Assembly (NCBI GenBank): GCA_017429685.1
Contig: JAFROL010000004.1
Location: forward strand, 60,727-124,726
Length of the DNA: 64,000 bases
Direction: 5' to 3'
DNA from: Bacteroidales bacterium
Lineage (GTDB): Bacteria > Bacteroidota > Bacteroidia > Bacteroidales > P3
In this document: positions 50,088 to 57,583 of the stretch, piece after piece
Layout: the number at the start of each line of letters is the position of its first letter
How positions within the stretch are numbered: the stretch's first letter is position 1
Translations under genes and position numbers: made by a program
Notes under the pieces: model-generated
What the model was told of the DNA's origin: nothing
The model's database searches: none
Seen by the model: only the letters and a program-made list of their open reading frames with translations

Positions 50088-50474
50088 ATGAAACATATTG
50101 AAGTTGTTGCAGCAATTATTCACGATGAGCACGGGCGCGTCTTCGCCACGCAGCGGGGCTATGGCGAATGGAAGGACTACTGGGAGTTTCCCGGCGGGAA
50201 GATCGAGGCGGGAGAGACGGCAGAAGAGGCCTTGCGACGCGAGATTTGGGAGGAGCTGGAGACGCGCATCGCCGTGAAGCACATAGTGGATACGGTGGAA
50301 TGGGACTATCCTCAGTTTCACCTCACTATGCATTGCTACCTATGCCACGTGGAGAGTGGGCATCTGGAATTGAAAGAACACGAGGCCGCAAAGTGGCTCA
50401 GCAAGGATGAGATTGAAAGCGTCAACTGGCTGCCAGCGGATTGGGCGCTGGTGCGGAAGTTAAAGACAATGTAA
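50088..50474 (+). CDS. Nudix hydrolase, MutT-like
   Basis: 128 residues with the complete Nudix box GGKIEAGETAEEALRREIWEEL (about 36-57) and the NTP-pyrophosphohydrolase N-terminus IEVVAAIIHDEHGRVFATQRGYGEWKDYWEFPG typical of 8-oxo-dGTP diphosphatases. It cleanses the nucleotide pool. It begins 25 bp after the McrC-like gene but its GC-rich codon use is that of the chromosome, so it marks the right border of the island. Confidence 0.93.
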   Translation: MKHIEVVAAIIHDEHGRVFATQRGYGEWKDYWEFPGGKIEAGETAEEALRREIWEELETRIAVKHIVDTVEWDYPQFHLTMHCYLCHVESGHLELKEHEAAKWLSKDEIESVNWLPADWALVRKLKTM

Positions 50475-50606
50475 GTCGAAAAACCAATGGAGACCTCCAA
50501 TAATTCATTATTTCGAACACGAATTTCACGAACAACACGAATAATCAACAATAATTGCAAGCGGAACACGAATTATATAGGTCACCCACAGAAATATTAG
50601 TAACCG

Positions 50607-50879
50607 ATGAACACAGAACGCATAACACAGATGGAGCAACGGCTCGATCGGGCGACGGCGGCCGTGGAAGCGCTGGAAGCGGCAATCGAACAATACAAAG
50701 CCACGAGCGACGACCTGGCTGCGCTGGACACCTACCTCGGCAGTCCCGAATGGCACGCCGACCGCGACGACGACGAAGCCGGACGCCTGCCCAAGGGCCT
50801 ACGGCGTGGCGTGCTCAGCGAAGACGCCATCTGGAACCTGCTCGAACGACACCGCGAACTTCAGAAACATATCCAATAA
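50607..50879 (+). CDS. DUF4298 protein
   Basis: 90 residues, helical, beginning MNTERITQMEQRLDRATAAVE and containing DDEAGRLPKGLRRGVLSEDAIWNLLE, the DUF4298 pattern. Function unknown. The next gene begins 4 bp after its stop, so it may be co-transcribed with the solute-binding protein. The 130 bp upstream contain degenerate AACACGAAT repeats. Confidence 0.85.
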   Translation: MNTERITQMEQRLDRATAAVEALEAAIEQYKATSDDLAALDTYLGSPEWHADRDDDEAGRLPKGLRRGVLSEDAIWNLLERHRELQKHIQ

Positions 50880-50883
50880 CCGT

Positions 50884-51714
50884 ATGAGGCACAACAGATT
50901 AAAAATATGGCTATTTATCGTCCTGTTGGCGATAGCGTGGACGACGGCACTGGCGGCCTGCAGCGACAAGAAAGACTCACTCGCCGGAGGACCAACCGTA
51001 GAACGCATCGAACAGCGGGGCAAGCTAATGGTCGGCACCACAGGCGATTACAGACCTCTGTCGTTCCGTGAGCCGGAGACTGGCATCTACTGGGGTTTCG
51101 GCATCGAGCTGGCCGAGGCAATTGCCAAGCGGATGGGCGTGACGGTGGAGTTCGTCCACACCTCGTGGCCCACGCTGACGGCCGACGTGCAGGCCGAGCC
51201 ACAGCTGTTCGATATGGCCATCGGCGGCATCACCATCACCGAGGCACGCTGCGCCACGATGCTGATGAGCGAAGGCTATCTGGCCAACGGCAAGACCATC
51301 CTTTGCCGCACGGAGGACACCGTCCGTTTCTGCTCGCTGGCCGACATCGACCGCCCCGAGGTGCGCGTAATGGTCAACCCCGGCGGCCTCAACGAACAGT
51401 TCGCCCGGCAGCACCTCACCCACGCCACCCTTATCGTCCACCCCAACAACGAGGAAATTCCTTCGCTCATCGCTGAAGGCGAGGCCGACGTAATGATCAC
51501 CGAAATAACCGAGGCGCCCTACTATGTGCAAACCGACCCGCGCTTGGCGGCACCGCTGCTCGCCACCCCATTCACCCACGGCGAAATCGGCGTGCTGATG
51601 CGCAAGGGGCAGGACGACCTGCTGGCCCTCGTCAACAGCATCATCCGCCAGATGAAAGCCGACGGCACCCTCCGCCAGCTGACCGAGAAATACGGATTAG
51701 TATATGCCTACTAA
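50884..51714 (+). CDS. Solute-binding lipoprotein (SBP family 3)
   Basis: 276 residues. Signal peptide with lipobox LAAC (Cys26). The SBP_bac_3 fold shows GKLMVGTTGDYRPLSFRE, IYWGFGIELAEAIAKRMGV and VMITEITEAPYY. Some related periplasmic proteins are cyclohexadienyl dehydratases and not transporters; the absence of permease and ATPase genes beside it leaves that open. The ATG at 50884 is chosen for the signal peptide. Confidence 0.87.
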   Translation: MRHNRLKIWLFIVLLAIAWTTALAACSDKKDSLAGGPTVERIEQRGKLMVGTTGDYRPLSFREPETGIYWGFGIELAEAIAKRMGVTVEFVHTSWPTLTADVQAEPQLFDMAIGGITITEARCATMLMSEGYLANGKTILCRTEDTVRFCSLADIDRPEVRVMVNPGGLNEQFARQHLTHATLIVHPNNEEIPSLIAEGEADVMITEITEAPYYVQTDPRLAAPLLATPFTHGEIGVLMRKGQDDLLALVNSIIRQMKADGTLRQLTEKYGLVYAY

Positions 51715-51792
51715 GTAAATGGTCAAAAACAACCTTCATTCTCTTCAAACAGGAATTACCATAAATTGGCCAGAAATTAACCATAAATATAA

Positions 51793-52440
51793 ATGACCAC
51801 CAAGCATCTAACCATATCACCTATGCGGCACGACGAGATTGGCCTGTGCGCCGAACTGTCGGTGCAGGCATTTGCCGACTACGAATATTTCACCAATTTC
51901 TTCGCCGACCGCGACAAGCGGCTAAGGTTTATGCGTGCGATGATACACAGCGAGTACCGCACCACACGCCATCGCGCGCACTTCCTTGTCGGCCGCAGCG
52001 ACGATATGCCTGTGGCCGTGGCCGACCTCTTTCCGCCCGACTGGCACAAGCCCTCCGACCTGCAATACCTGATGCACGGTTGGTGGCGCGTGCTGCGGCT
52101 GCCCAAGCAGGACATCGTCAACGAATGGCTGGCGATGGACACCCGCGCCGGCCACTACTGTCACACGCTGCTGGGCGGCACCACGTGGTACCTCAGCTCG
52201 CTCACCGTCAGCCCCGAGCACCAAGGCCGTGGCTATGGACGCGAGATGCTGATGGAATGCGTCGTACCCTACATCCGCCAGCACGGCGGCACACGCCTCT
52301 GCTTCTTCACCAACAGCGAGAGCAACCTGGCCTTCTACCGCCACCTCGGCTTCGAAGTCTCTGACTTCCAGGAGCTCGACTGCCGCGGAACGAAGATGGG
52401 CAGCTGGAGCATCGTCTACGAAATACCGCAACAGCAATGA
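51793..52440 (+). CDS. GNAT-family acetyltransferase
   Basis: 215 residues with the acetyl-CoA-binding segment LSSLTVSPEHQGRGYGREMLMECV (motif A, Q-x-x-G-x-G) and a C-terminal CFFTNSESNLAFYRHLGFEV. The acceptor substrate is unknown. The stop overlaps the start of vsr by 4 bp. Confidence 0.9.
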   Translation: MTTKHLTISPMRHDEIGLCAELSVQAFADYEYFTNFFADRDKRLRFMRAMIHSEYRTTRHRAHFLVGRSDDMPVAVADLFPPDWHKPSDLQYLMHGWWRVLRLPKQDIVNEWLAMDTRAGHYCHTLLGGTTWYLSSLTVSPEHQGRGYGREMLMECVVPYIRQHGGTRLCFFTNSESNLAFYRHLGFEVSDFQELDCRGTKMGSWSIVYEIPQQQ

Positions 52441-53120
52441 CCGACCGGATGACACCCGAGCAGCGGCACCGCTGTATGTCGCACATACGCAGCAAGGCCA
52501 CGAAGCCCGAGCTGGCGGTGCGGCGATGGCTGTGGAGCCACGGCTACCGGTACCGTCTGAACGTCAAGAGCGTGCCCGGCAAACCCGACATCGTGATGCG
52601 GCCCTACCGCACGGCGATATTCGTCAACGGATGCTTCTGGCACGGCCACGGTGTAAGAATGCGGGAATGTGGGAATGCGTTAATGCGTGAGTGTATAGAA
52701 AACTCCGCCTGCTGCAAGATTCCGCAAAGCAACCGCGACTTCTGGATCAGCAAGATACGCCGCAACCAGGAGCGCGACCAACAGAACTACCGCCTGCTGC
52801 AGGAGAACGGATGGCAGGTCATTGTCGTCTGGGAATGTCAGCTGAAGCCCGCCGCCATCGAACGCACGATGCGCGAGGTGGAACTGCGGCTCAACAACAA
52901 CCTGCTGTCGCTCTCAAACACAAACCCCACCCCTACTCCACCGACGAAAACGAACCCCTGCCGATGGCAGCCGAGTCAAACACCTGAAAACAACCTCAAA
53001 AAATGTCCTACACAAAAAAGACCACATCCAACGAAAAAAACGACACCCCTAAAAGAGACGACCTCCCATTTGGAGCATTACCGATGTTGCTCATTTCTGC
53101 GTTGTTCATCGCAATGCTGA
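52437..53120 (+). CDS. vsr: Very short patch repair endonuclease
   Basis: Nicks 5' of T in T:G mismatches produced by deamination of 5-methylcytosine. N-terminal MTPEQRHRCMSHIRSKATKPELAVRRWL, active-site VPGKPDIVM (Asp) and FVNGCFWHGH (His), then KIRRNQERDQQNYRLLQENGWQVIVVWECQL are all present. Between WHGH and SNRDFW the protein contains about 16 residues coded by an 8-bp tandem array (52652-52691). At 227 residues it exceeds the usual ~150; the last 60 are low-complexity and overlap the next gene by 118 bp, so the true end is unclear. The dcm-type methylase is 11 kb away. Confidence 0.88.
   Translation: MTDRMTPEQRHRCMSHIRSKATKPELAVRRWLWSHGYRYRLNVKSVPGKPDIVMRPYRTAIFVNGCFWHGHGVRMRECGNALMRECIENSACCKIPQSNRDFWISKIRRNQERDQQNYRLLQENGWQVIVVWECQLKPAAIERTMREVELRLNNNLLSLSNTNPTPTPPTKTNPCRWQPSQTPENNLKKCPTQKRPHPTKKTTPLKETTSHLEHYRCCSFLRCSSQC
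52652..52691 (-). repeat. 8-bp tandem array inside vsr
   Basis: Five 8-bp units (TGTAAGAA, TGCGGGAA, TGTGGGAA, TGCGTTAA, TGCGTGAG), reverse-complement orientation of the C[AG]CA[AT]TAA family, translated in frame between the catalytic His loop and the next helix of Vsr. Confidence 0.85.
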
Positions 53121-53926
53121 TCGCCGGCGAAGAATTCGACCTACTCTTCGCATTCACCGCCATCTTCTGGCTGCCGCTACTGCTAATCGGGCTGGGTGTT
53201 CTGATTTTCAACATCATCAGGTTCTGCAAACCACAGACGCGCACCACCCGCAGCCGCATCGTCGTCATCTGGGGCGCAGCCAACATCCTGCTTGCCATTG
53301 GCGTATGGCTGCAAGAAAAACACTCGTCAAGCCAGGTGGATGCCGACAACCTCATTGCTCACTACGAGCAGCACGAAGCCGAGATTTGGGATGCCGCCAA
53401 ATACGCCCGTTCGGCGATGGACAGCGGTGCCTGGATGCGATTGGAATTTGACGGAAAGGACGTGGCAATGTTCCACACCCATCCTGCCGGCGACACAGTG
53501 TCGTACAAATGGCGCGAATACCGCGGCACCTCACTCGACGCCGCCTCCATAGGCCGCCGCATCGGCCTCACGCCCAACGAGATTGAAAGCCTACGCCAAC
53601 GGCTGAATGCAGCAGGATGCGTCAGCATCGAACTGAAAAACTACGGCACTGCCGACAGCGTCACGTCGCACGGCAAGACCCGCCACGTCAGCGACGTCGA
53701 CTTCATAACCATAGGGCGATGCCGCCACTCGATGAGTATGTACTTCTACAATCTCCACCCCCACCCGATGAGCGACACCACCTGGAACTACCTGCTGCTG
53801 AGCGACGAAACGCGGATTCCCGTCTGCGACACAATGGCCCTCGAATACGGCAGCCCCGCCTTCGGCGACATCAGCTATCCCCTCAAGAAAGAAATAATCA
53901 AGCAGTTAAAGCTGACGGCCAGATGA
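53003..53926 (+). CDS. Membrane protein of unknown function
   Basis: 307 residues. A polar N-terminus (1-23) precedes three predicted membrane helices (about 26-43, 48-73, 85-103). A soluble C-terminal domain (about 110-307) includes VAMFHTHPAGDTVSYKW and YLLLSDETRIPVCDT. I recognise no family. Its start lies inside the end of the vsr frame, at the ATG following an A-rich run; either vsr ends earlier in fact or the two overlap by 118 bp. Confidence 0.7.
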   Translation: MSYTKKTTSNEKNDTPKRDDLPFGALPMLLISALFIAMLIAGEEFDLLFAFTAIFWLPLLLIGLGVLIFNIIRFCKPQTRTTRSRIVVIWGAANILLAIGVWLQEKHSSSQVDADNLIAHYEQHEAEIWDAAKYARSAMDSGAWMRLEFDGKDVAMFHTHPAGDTVSYKWREYRGTSLDAASIGRRIGLTPNEIESLRQRLNAAGCVSIELKNYGTADSVTSHGKTRHVSDVDFITIGRCRHSMSMYFYNLHPHPMSDTTWNYLLLSDETRIPVCDTMALEYGSPAFGDISYPLKKEIIKQLKLTAR

Positions 53927-54007
53927 TGGACAAATGATGTCACGACAACTCACCACACAATAATAAAGCGTCCTTTGCGTTAATCATAAAACTAAACGAC
54001 AATCATA

Positions 54008-55246
54008 ATGAAGAAATTCTACACCTTTCTCTTGGCGGCCCTGTGCCTCTTTGCCGTGGGCTGCAAACAAAAACAGGCTGAAACGGCCGAACGCCAGACC
54101 ACTATGCAATACCGTCCGCTGGGTGCCACCGGACTTGAAGTCAGCGAGATAAGCATCGGCTGCGGCGGATTTGGCAAGCTTGACAGCGCAGCATCGCGCG
54201 AGCTGATGACGATGGCTCTCGACAGCGGGATGAACTACATCGACATCTACGATGCCGACCCCACCGTACGCAGCAACATCGGCTACGCCCTCCAGGGCCG
54301 CCGCGACGAAATGATTATCCAAGGCCACCTCGGCACCATCTTCAAAAACGGACAACACACCCGCACCCGCGACGTCGAGGAGACCCGCCAGGGCTTCGAA
54401 GACCTGCTGACACGACTGGGCACCGACCACATCGAAGTGGGTATGGTCCACATCACCGACAGCTTCGAAGAATGGGAAGAAATCCAGAACTCGCCTTTCC
54501 TCGAATATGTCTTCCAACTCAAAAAAGAGGGCAAAATCAAGCACATAGGCCTTAGCAGCCACAACGCCGAAGTGGCCCTCCAGGCCGTCAAAAGCGGATG
54601 GGTCGAGGTGCTGATGTTCTCGCTCAACCCCGCCTTCGACCGTCTGCGCGGCGGTGCAACACCCTGGGACAAAGGCGCTATGGACAACCTGCAGGCCGGC
54701 ATCGACCCCGTCCGCGTGGAGCTCTACGACTACTGCACCACACACAAGATTGCCATCACCGTGATGAAGACCTTCGGCGGCGGCGGACGCCTGCTCGACG
54801 CCAAGACCTCGCAGACCGGACGCGCCTACACCCCCGAGCAGTGCATAGCCTACTGCCTGGCCAAACCCTGCATCAGCACCTGCATCCTCGGCATCGACAA
54901 CCTCGACGAGCTGAAGACCGACCTGCACTGGCTGCACGCCACCGAGGCCGAGAAGGACTGGACTGCCGCAGAGCAGAGAAGCGAAGACAAAGCGCTTGCC
55001 AACGCCAGCTGCACCTACTGCAACCACTGCTCGCCCTGCACGCAGGGCATACCCATCGCCAAGGTCAACGAGCTGCTCGACAAGGCCGAGACCGAAGGCC
55101 TCACCGCCGAGCTGCAGGCCCAGTACGACGCCCTGCCCAAACACGGGGGCGACTGCACCCACTGCGGCGCCTGCCAAAGCCGCTGCCCCTTCGGCGTAGA
55201 CATACCATCGAAAATGGACGCCGCCAAAGCCAAGTTCGGGAAATAA
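54008..55246 (+). CDS. Aldo/keto reductase-like lipoprotein with C-terminal ferredoxin domain
   Basis: 412 residues. Lipobox LFAVGC (Cys19), aldo/keto reductase barrel (about 34-300: MQYRPLGATGLEVSEISIGCGGFG; KHIGLSSHNAEV; VMKTFGGGGRLL), then two Cys clusters, CTYCNHCSPC and CTHCGACQSRCP, of a 2[4Fe-4S]-type ferredoxin domain (about 335-412). The usual catalytic Tyr and Lys positions appear to hold other residues (DIYDADP and IIQGHLG), while the His (GMVHITDS) is kept. A lipid-anchored electron-transfer enzyme is inferred; substrate unknown. Confidence 0.85.
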   Translation: MKKFYTFLLAALCLFAVGCKQKQAETAERQTTMQYRPLGATGLEVSEISIGCGGFGKLDSAASRELMTMALDSGMNYIDIYDADPTVRSNIGYALQGRRDEMIIQGHLGTIFKNGQHTRTRDVEETRQGFEDLLTRLGTDHIEVGMVHITDSFEEWEEIQNSPFLEYVFQLKKEGKIKHIGLSSHNAEVALQAVKSGWVEVLMFSLNPAFDRLRGGATPWDKGAMDNLQAGIDPVRVELYDYCTTHKIAITVMKTFGGGGRLLDAKTSQTGRAYTPEQCIAYCLAKPCISTCILGIDNLDELKTDLHWLHATEAEKDWTAAEQRSEDKALANASCTYCNHCSPCTQGIPIAKVNELLDKAETEGLTAELQAQYDALPKHGGDCTHCGACQSRCPFGVDIPSKMDAAKAKFGK

Positions 55247-55304
55247 GGCCACAGCCTCACGTTTGCGACCCACCTCCGCCACCCGTTCCCATATCGTATC
55301 CATT

Positions 55305-55355
55305 CAGTTCTTATATCGTTCTTATATTCCAGATATAAGAACGATATAAGAACTG
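55305..55355. other. Perfect 23-bp inverted repeat
   Basis: CAGTTCTTATATCGTTCTTATAT and its exact reverse complement separated by 5 bp. Stable hairpin after the aldo/keto reductase gene; no T-run, so a bidirectional terminator is uncertain. Each arm also contains a short internal repeat (TTCTTATAT). Confidence 0.85.
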
Positions 55356-55443
55356 GGTTCGAAAACTATGCCAAAAGGCGGACCTGACAGACCGTTGCCG
55401 GCAGGCAGGCCGGGGCGTGGAACAGATTCATTAACAAACAGAA

Positions 55444-56169
55444 ATGAAAAATCCCACAAAAAACCCACTGATGAGCGACATCGTCGCACTTCGCAACGAC
55501 AGCCAGGCCGCCGTGCTTTCCCGATTCTTCAAGAGCGGACCTGGCCAATACGGCGAAGGCGACCGCTTTCTGGGCGTCAAGGTGCCGCAGGTGCGTACCG
55601 CTGTCAAGGAACATTGGAAGACAACCACTTATGAACAGCTGGACGAATGCTTGGCCTCGCCGTGGCACGAGGTACGCCTGGCTGGACTGCTGTCGCTGGT
55701 GCAGAAATTCCAGCACGCCCGAAAAGATGTCGACACCCAACAGAAATGCATCGCCTTCTACCTGAGCCACCTCGACGCAGTCAACAACTGGGACCTGGTC
55801 GACCTGAGCTGCTACGAGCTGCTGGGCCACTGGCTGATAGACAAGGACGCCATCCTGCTCTACGACCTGGCACGCAACGGCAAGACCATCTGGGAACAGC
55901 GCATCGGCATCGTCAGCACAATGTGGTTCCTTCGCAACGGTCGCCTCGACGACACCTACGCCATTGCCGACCTGCTCCTCGACCATCCCCACGACCTGAT
56001 ACACAAAGCCGTGGGCTGGCTGCTGCGCGAAGCCGGCAAACGCGACGCAGAGCGGCTGACGGCCTATCTTGACAAACGCTACAAGACAATGCCGCGCACA
56101 ATGCTGCGCTATGCCATCGAGAAATTTCCCGAAACAAAGCGCCAGCAATACCTGAAAAACGAGAGATAA
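55444..56169 (+). CDS. DNA alkylation repair glycosylase, AlkD-like
   Basis: 241 residues of HEAT-like helical repeats. VNNWDLVDLSCYELLGHWL holds the conserved Trp-Asp catalytic pair of AlkD-type glycosylases, and GVKVPQVRTAVKEHW the N-terminal hallmark. It excises 3- and 7-alkylated purines. A start at the second Met (MSDIVALR, 55471) would also be acceptable. Confidence 0.93.
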   Translation: MKNPTKNPLMSDIVALRNDSQAAVLSRFFKSGPGQYGEGDRFLGVKVPQVRTAVKEHWKTTTYEQLDECLASPWHEVRLAGLLSLVQKFQHARKDVDTQQKCIAFYLSHLDAVNNWDLVDLSCYELLGHWLIDKDAILLYDLARNGKTIWEQRIGIVSTMWFLRNGRLDDTYAIADLLLDHPHDLIHKAVGWLLREAGKRDAERLTAYLDKRYKTMPRTMLRYAIEKFPETKRQQYLKNER

Positions 56170-56234
56170 GCCTCGCCAACAGCATTTTTATATCATTCGC
56201 AATCATATATTTGCAAAATATTTTCAAAAAACAT

Positions 56235-56265
56235 TTTGTCAATTCCGATAAAAGTAGTACTTTTG
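56235..56265 (+). promoter_or_regulatory. Canonical promoter of tRNA-His
   Basis: TTTG (56235-56238), 19 bp, TACTTTTG (56258-56265), 23 bp before the tRNA 5' end. Confidence 0.8.
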
Positions 56266-56288
56266 CAAATCTTTTCGAAGATAACACG

Positions 56289-56362
56289 GTGGGCGTAGTT
56301 CAGCTGGTTAGAGCGCCAGATTGTGGATCTGGAGGTCGTGGGTTCGAGCCCCACCTCCCACC
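56289..56362 (+). tRNA. tRNA-His (anticodon GTG)
   Basis: Anticodon arm CCAGA-TTGTGGA-TCTGG, D-arm GTTCAGCTGGTTAGAGC, T-arm GTGGG-TTCGAGC-CCCAC. The discriminator is C, as required for tRNA-His. One C/T mismatch in the acceptor stem. CCA not encoded. Confidence 0.95.
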
Positions 56363-56367
56363 CTGGG

Positions 56368-56409
56368 AAGCACTTCCAACACAAAGTTGAAGTGCTTTTA
56401 TTTTTTTAA
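56368..56409 (+). terminator. Terminator after tRNA-His
   Basis: AAGCACTTC / GAAGTGCTT stem with a 12-base loop followed by a T-rich tail. Confidence 0.85.
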
Positions 56410-56414
56410 ATATC

Positions 56415-56444
56415 AACCTTAACGTTAACCTTAACGTTAACCTA
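56415..56444 (+). repeat. 12-bp tandem array upstream of trpS
   Basis: Two and a half units of AACCTTAACGTT, about 20 bp before the trpS start. It belongs to the set of short arrays in leaders of this window. Confidence 0.8.
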
Positions 56445-56466
56445 AGAATGAATAACTGTCAACACG

Positions 56467-57465
56467 ATGGAAAATACAAAGAAACGCCTCCTCTCGGGCC
56501 TGCAGCCCAGCGGCGAACTGACAATAGGCAACTACTGTGGCGGCATACGCCAATTCCTTGAATACCAGAAGGAATACGATTCATTTTTGTTTGTTCCCGA
56601 TATGCACACCATCACGGTGCCGCAGGGCGACCCGCGCCTGATCCAAGAGCGCATTCGCCGCTTCGCCAACCTCTACCTGGCTTGCGGCCTGGACCCCGAG
56701 AACTGCACGTTCTACATCCAAAGCGAGGTGCCGGCCACCAACCAGCTGGCGTGGATACTTGAATGCCACACCTATATGGGCGAGCTGAGCCGTATGACGC
56801 AGTTCAAGGCCAAGAGCGAGAAGCAGACCAACGTAGGCTGTGGCCTGTTCACCTACCCGGTGCTGATGGCTGCCGACATTATCCTGTACGACAGCAACGT
56901 GGTGCCCGTCGGCGCCGACCAGAAGCAGCACGTCGAGCTGGCCCGCGACATCGCCGAGCGAATGAACAACAAATACGGCAACCTGTTTGTCGTCCCCGAA
57001 CCCATCATCCCCAAAGTCGGAGCCAAAATCAAGGACCTTCAGGACCCCACCAAGAAGATGAGCAAATCGGCCGAAGACACGTCGGGCATCATCTTCCTGC
57101 TTGACAGCGAATCGGTTATCAAGAAAAAAGTGAACCGCGCCGTGACCGACAACGACGGCTACGTGGCCTTCGACGAGGAGAAGAAGCCCGGCATCTCGAA
57201 CCTCATCACCCTCTATTCGGCCCTGAGCGGCACGCCGCTGCAGGAGGCCATCGACCACTTCACCGGCTGGGAGCGCTACGGCGACTTCAAGAAAGAGGTG
57301 CTCGAGGTCATCTACGAGACCCTGCGTCCCGTGCAGGCCGAATACGAACGCCTGTCGCAGACCGACTATGTCGACGAGGTGCTGAACCGCGGCCGCGACC
57401 GCGCCAACGAGATTGCCAACCGCAAATACGACCTCGTCCGCCGCGCCGTAGGCTTCGGAAGATAA
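56467..57465 (+). CDS. trpS: Tryptophanyl-tRNA synthetase
   Basis: Charges tRNA-Trp. 332 residues, class I. N-terminal GLQPSGELTIGNYCGGI includes the HIGH-equivalent TIGN, and KKMSKSAEDTSG is the KMSKS loop. ECHTYMGELSRMTQFK matches the dimer interface/Trp pocket region of the bacterial enzyme. Normal length and start. Confidence 0.97.
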   Translation: MENTKKRLLSGLQPSGELTIGNYCGGIRQFLEYQKEYDSFLFVPDMHTITVPQGDPRLIQERIRRFANLYLACGLDPENCTFYIQSEVPATNQLAWILECHTYMGELSRMTQFKAKSEKQTNVGCGLFTYPVLMAADIILYDSNVVPVGADQKQHVELARDIAERMNNKYGNLFVVPEPIIPKVGAKIKDLQDPTKKMSKSAEDTSGIIFLLDSESVIKKKVNRAVTDNDGYVAFDEEKKPGISNLITLYSALSGTPLQEAIDHFTGWERYGDFKKEVLEVIYETLRPVQAEYERLSQTDYVDEVLNRGRDRANEIANRKYDLVRRAVGFGR

Positions 57466-57475
57466 ACGGAAAGCT

Positions 57476-57499
57476 GGTACGCAGGCGCCTCGCCTGCGA
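57476..57499 (+). repeat. Dispersed 24-bp palindromic repeat, copy 2
   Basis: Identical to the reverse complement of 31083-31106. It lies 10 bp after the trpS stop and is followed by an A-run. Confidence 0.85.
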
Positions 57500-57583
57500 A
57501 AAAAAAAAAGCGAAAGGCCTGTTTCTCACAATAAAAACCCGTTTGGTTCGTTATAGCTGGAACAAAACCCAAACGTTCGAACT

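Noticed and set aside
52437-53120. vsr and dcm as one functional unit
   Set aside because: They are 11 kb apart with different composition; Vsr may serve another methylase, so linkage is not claimed.
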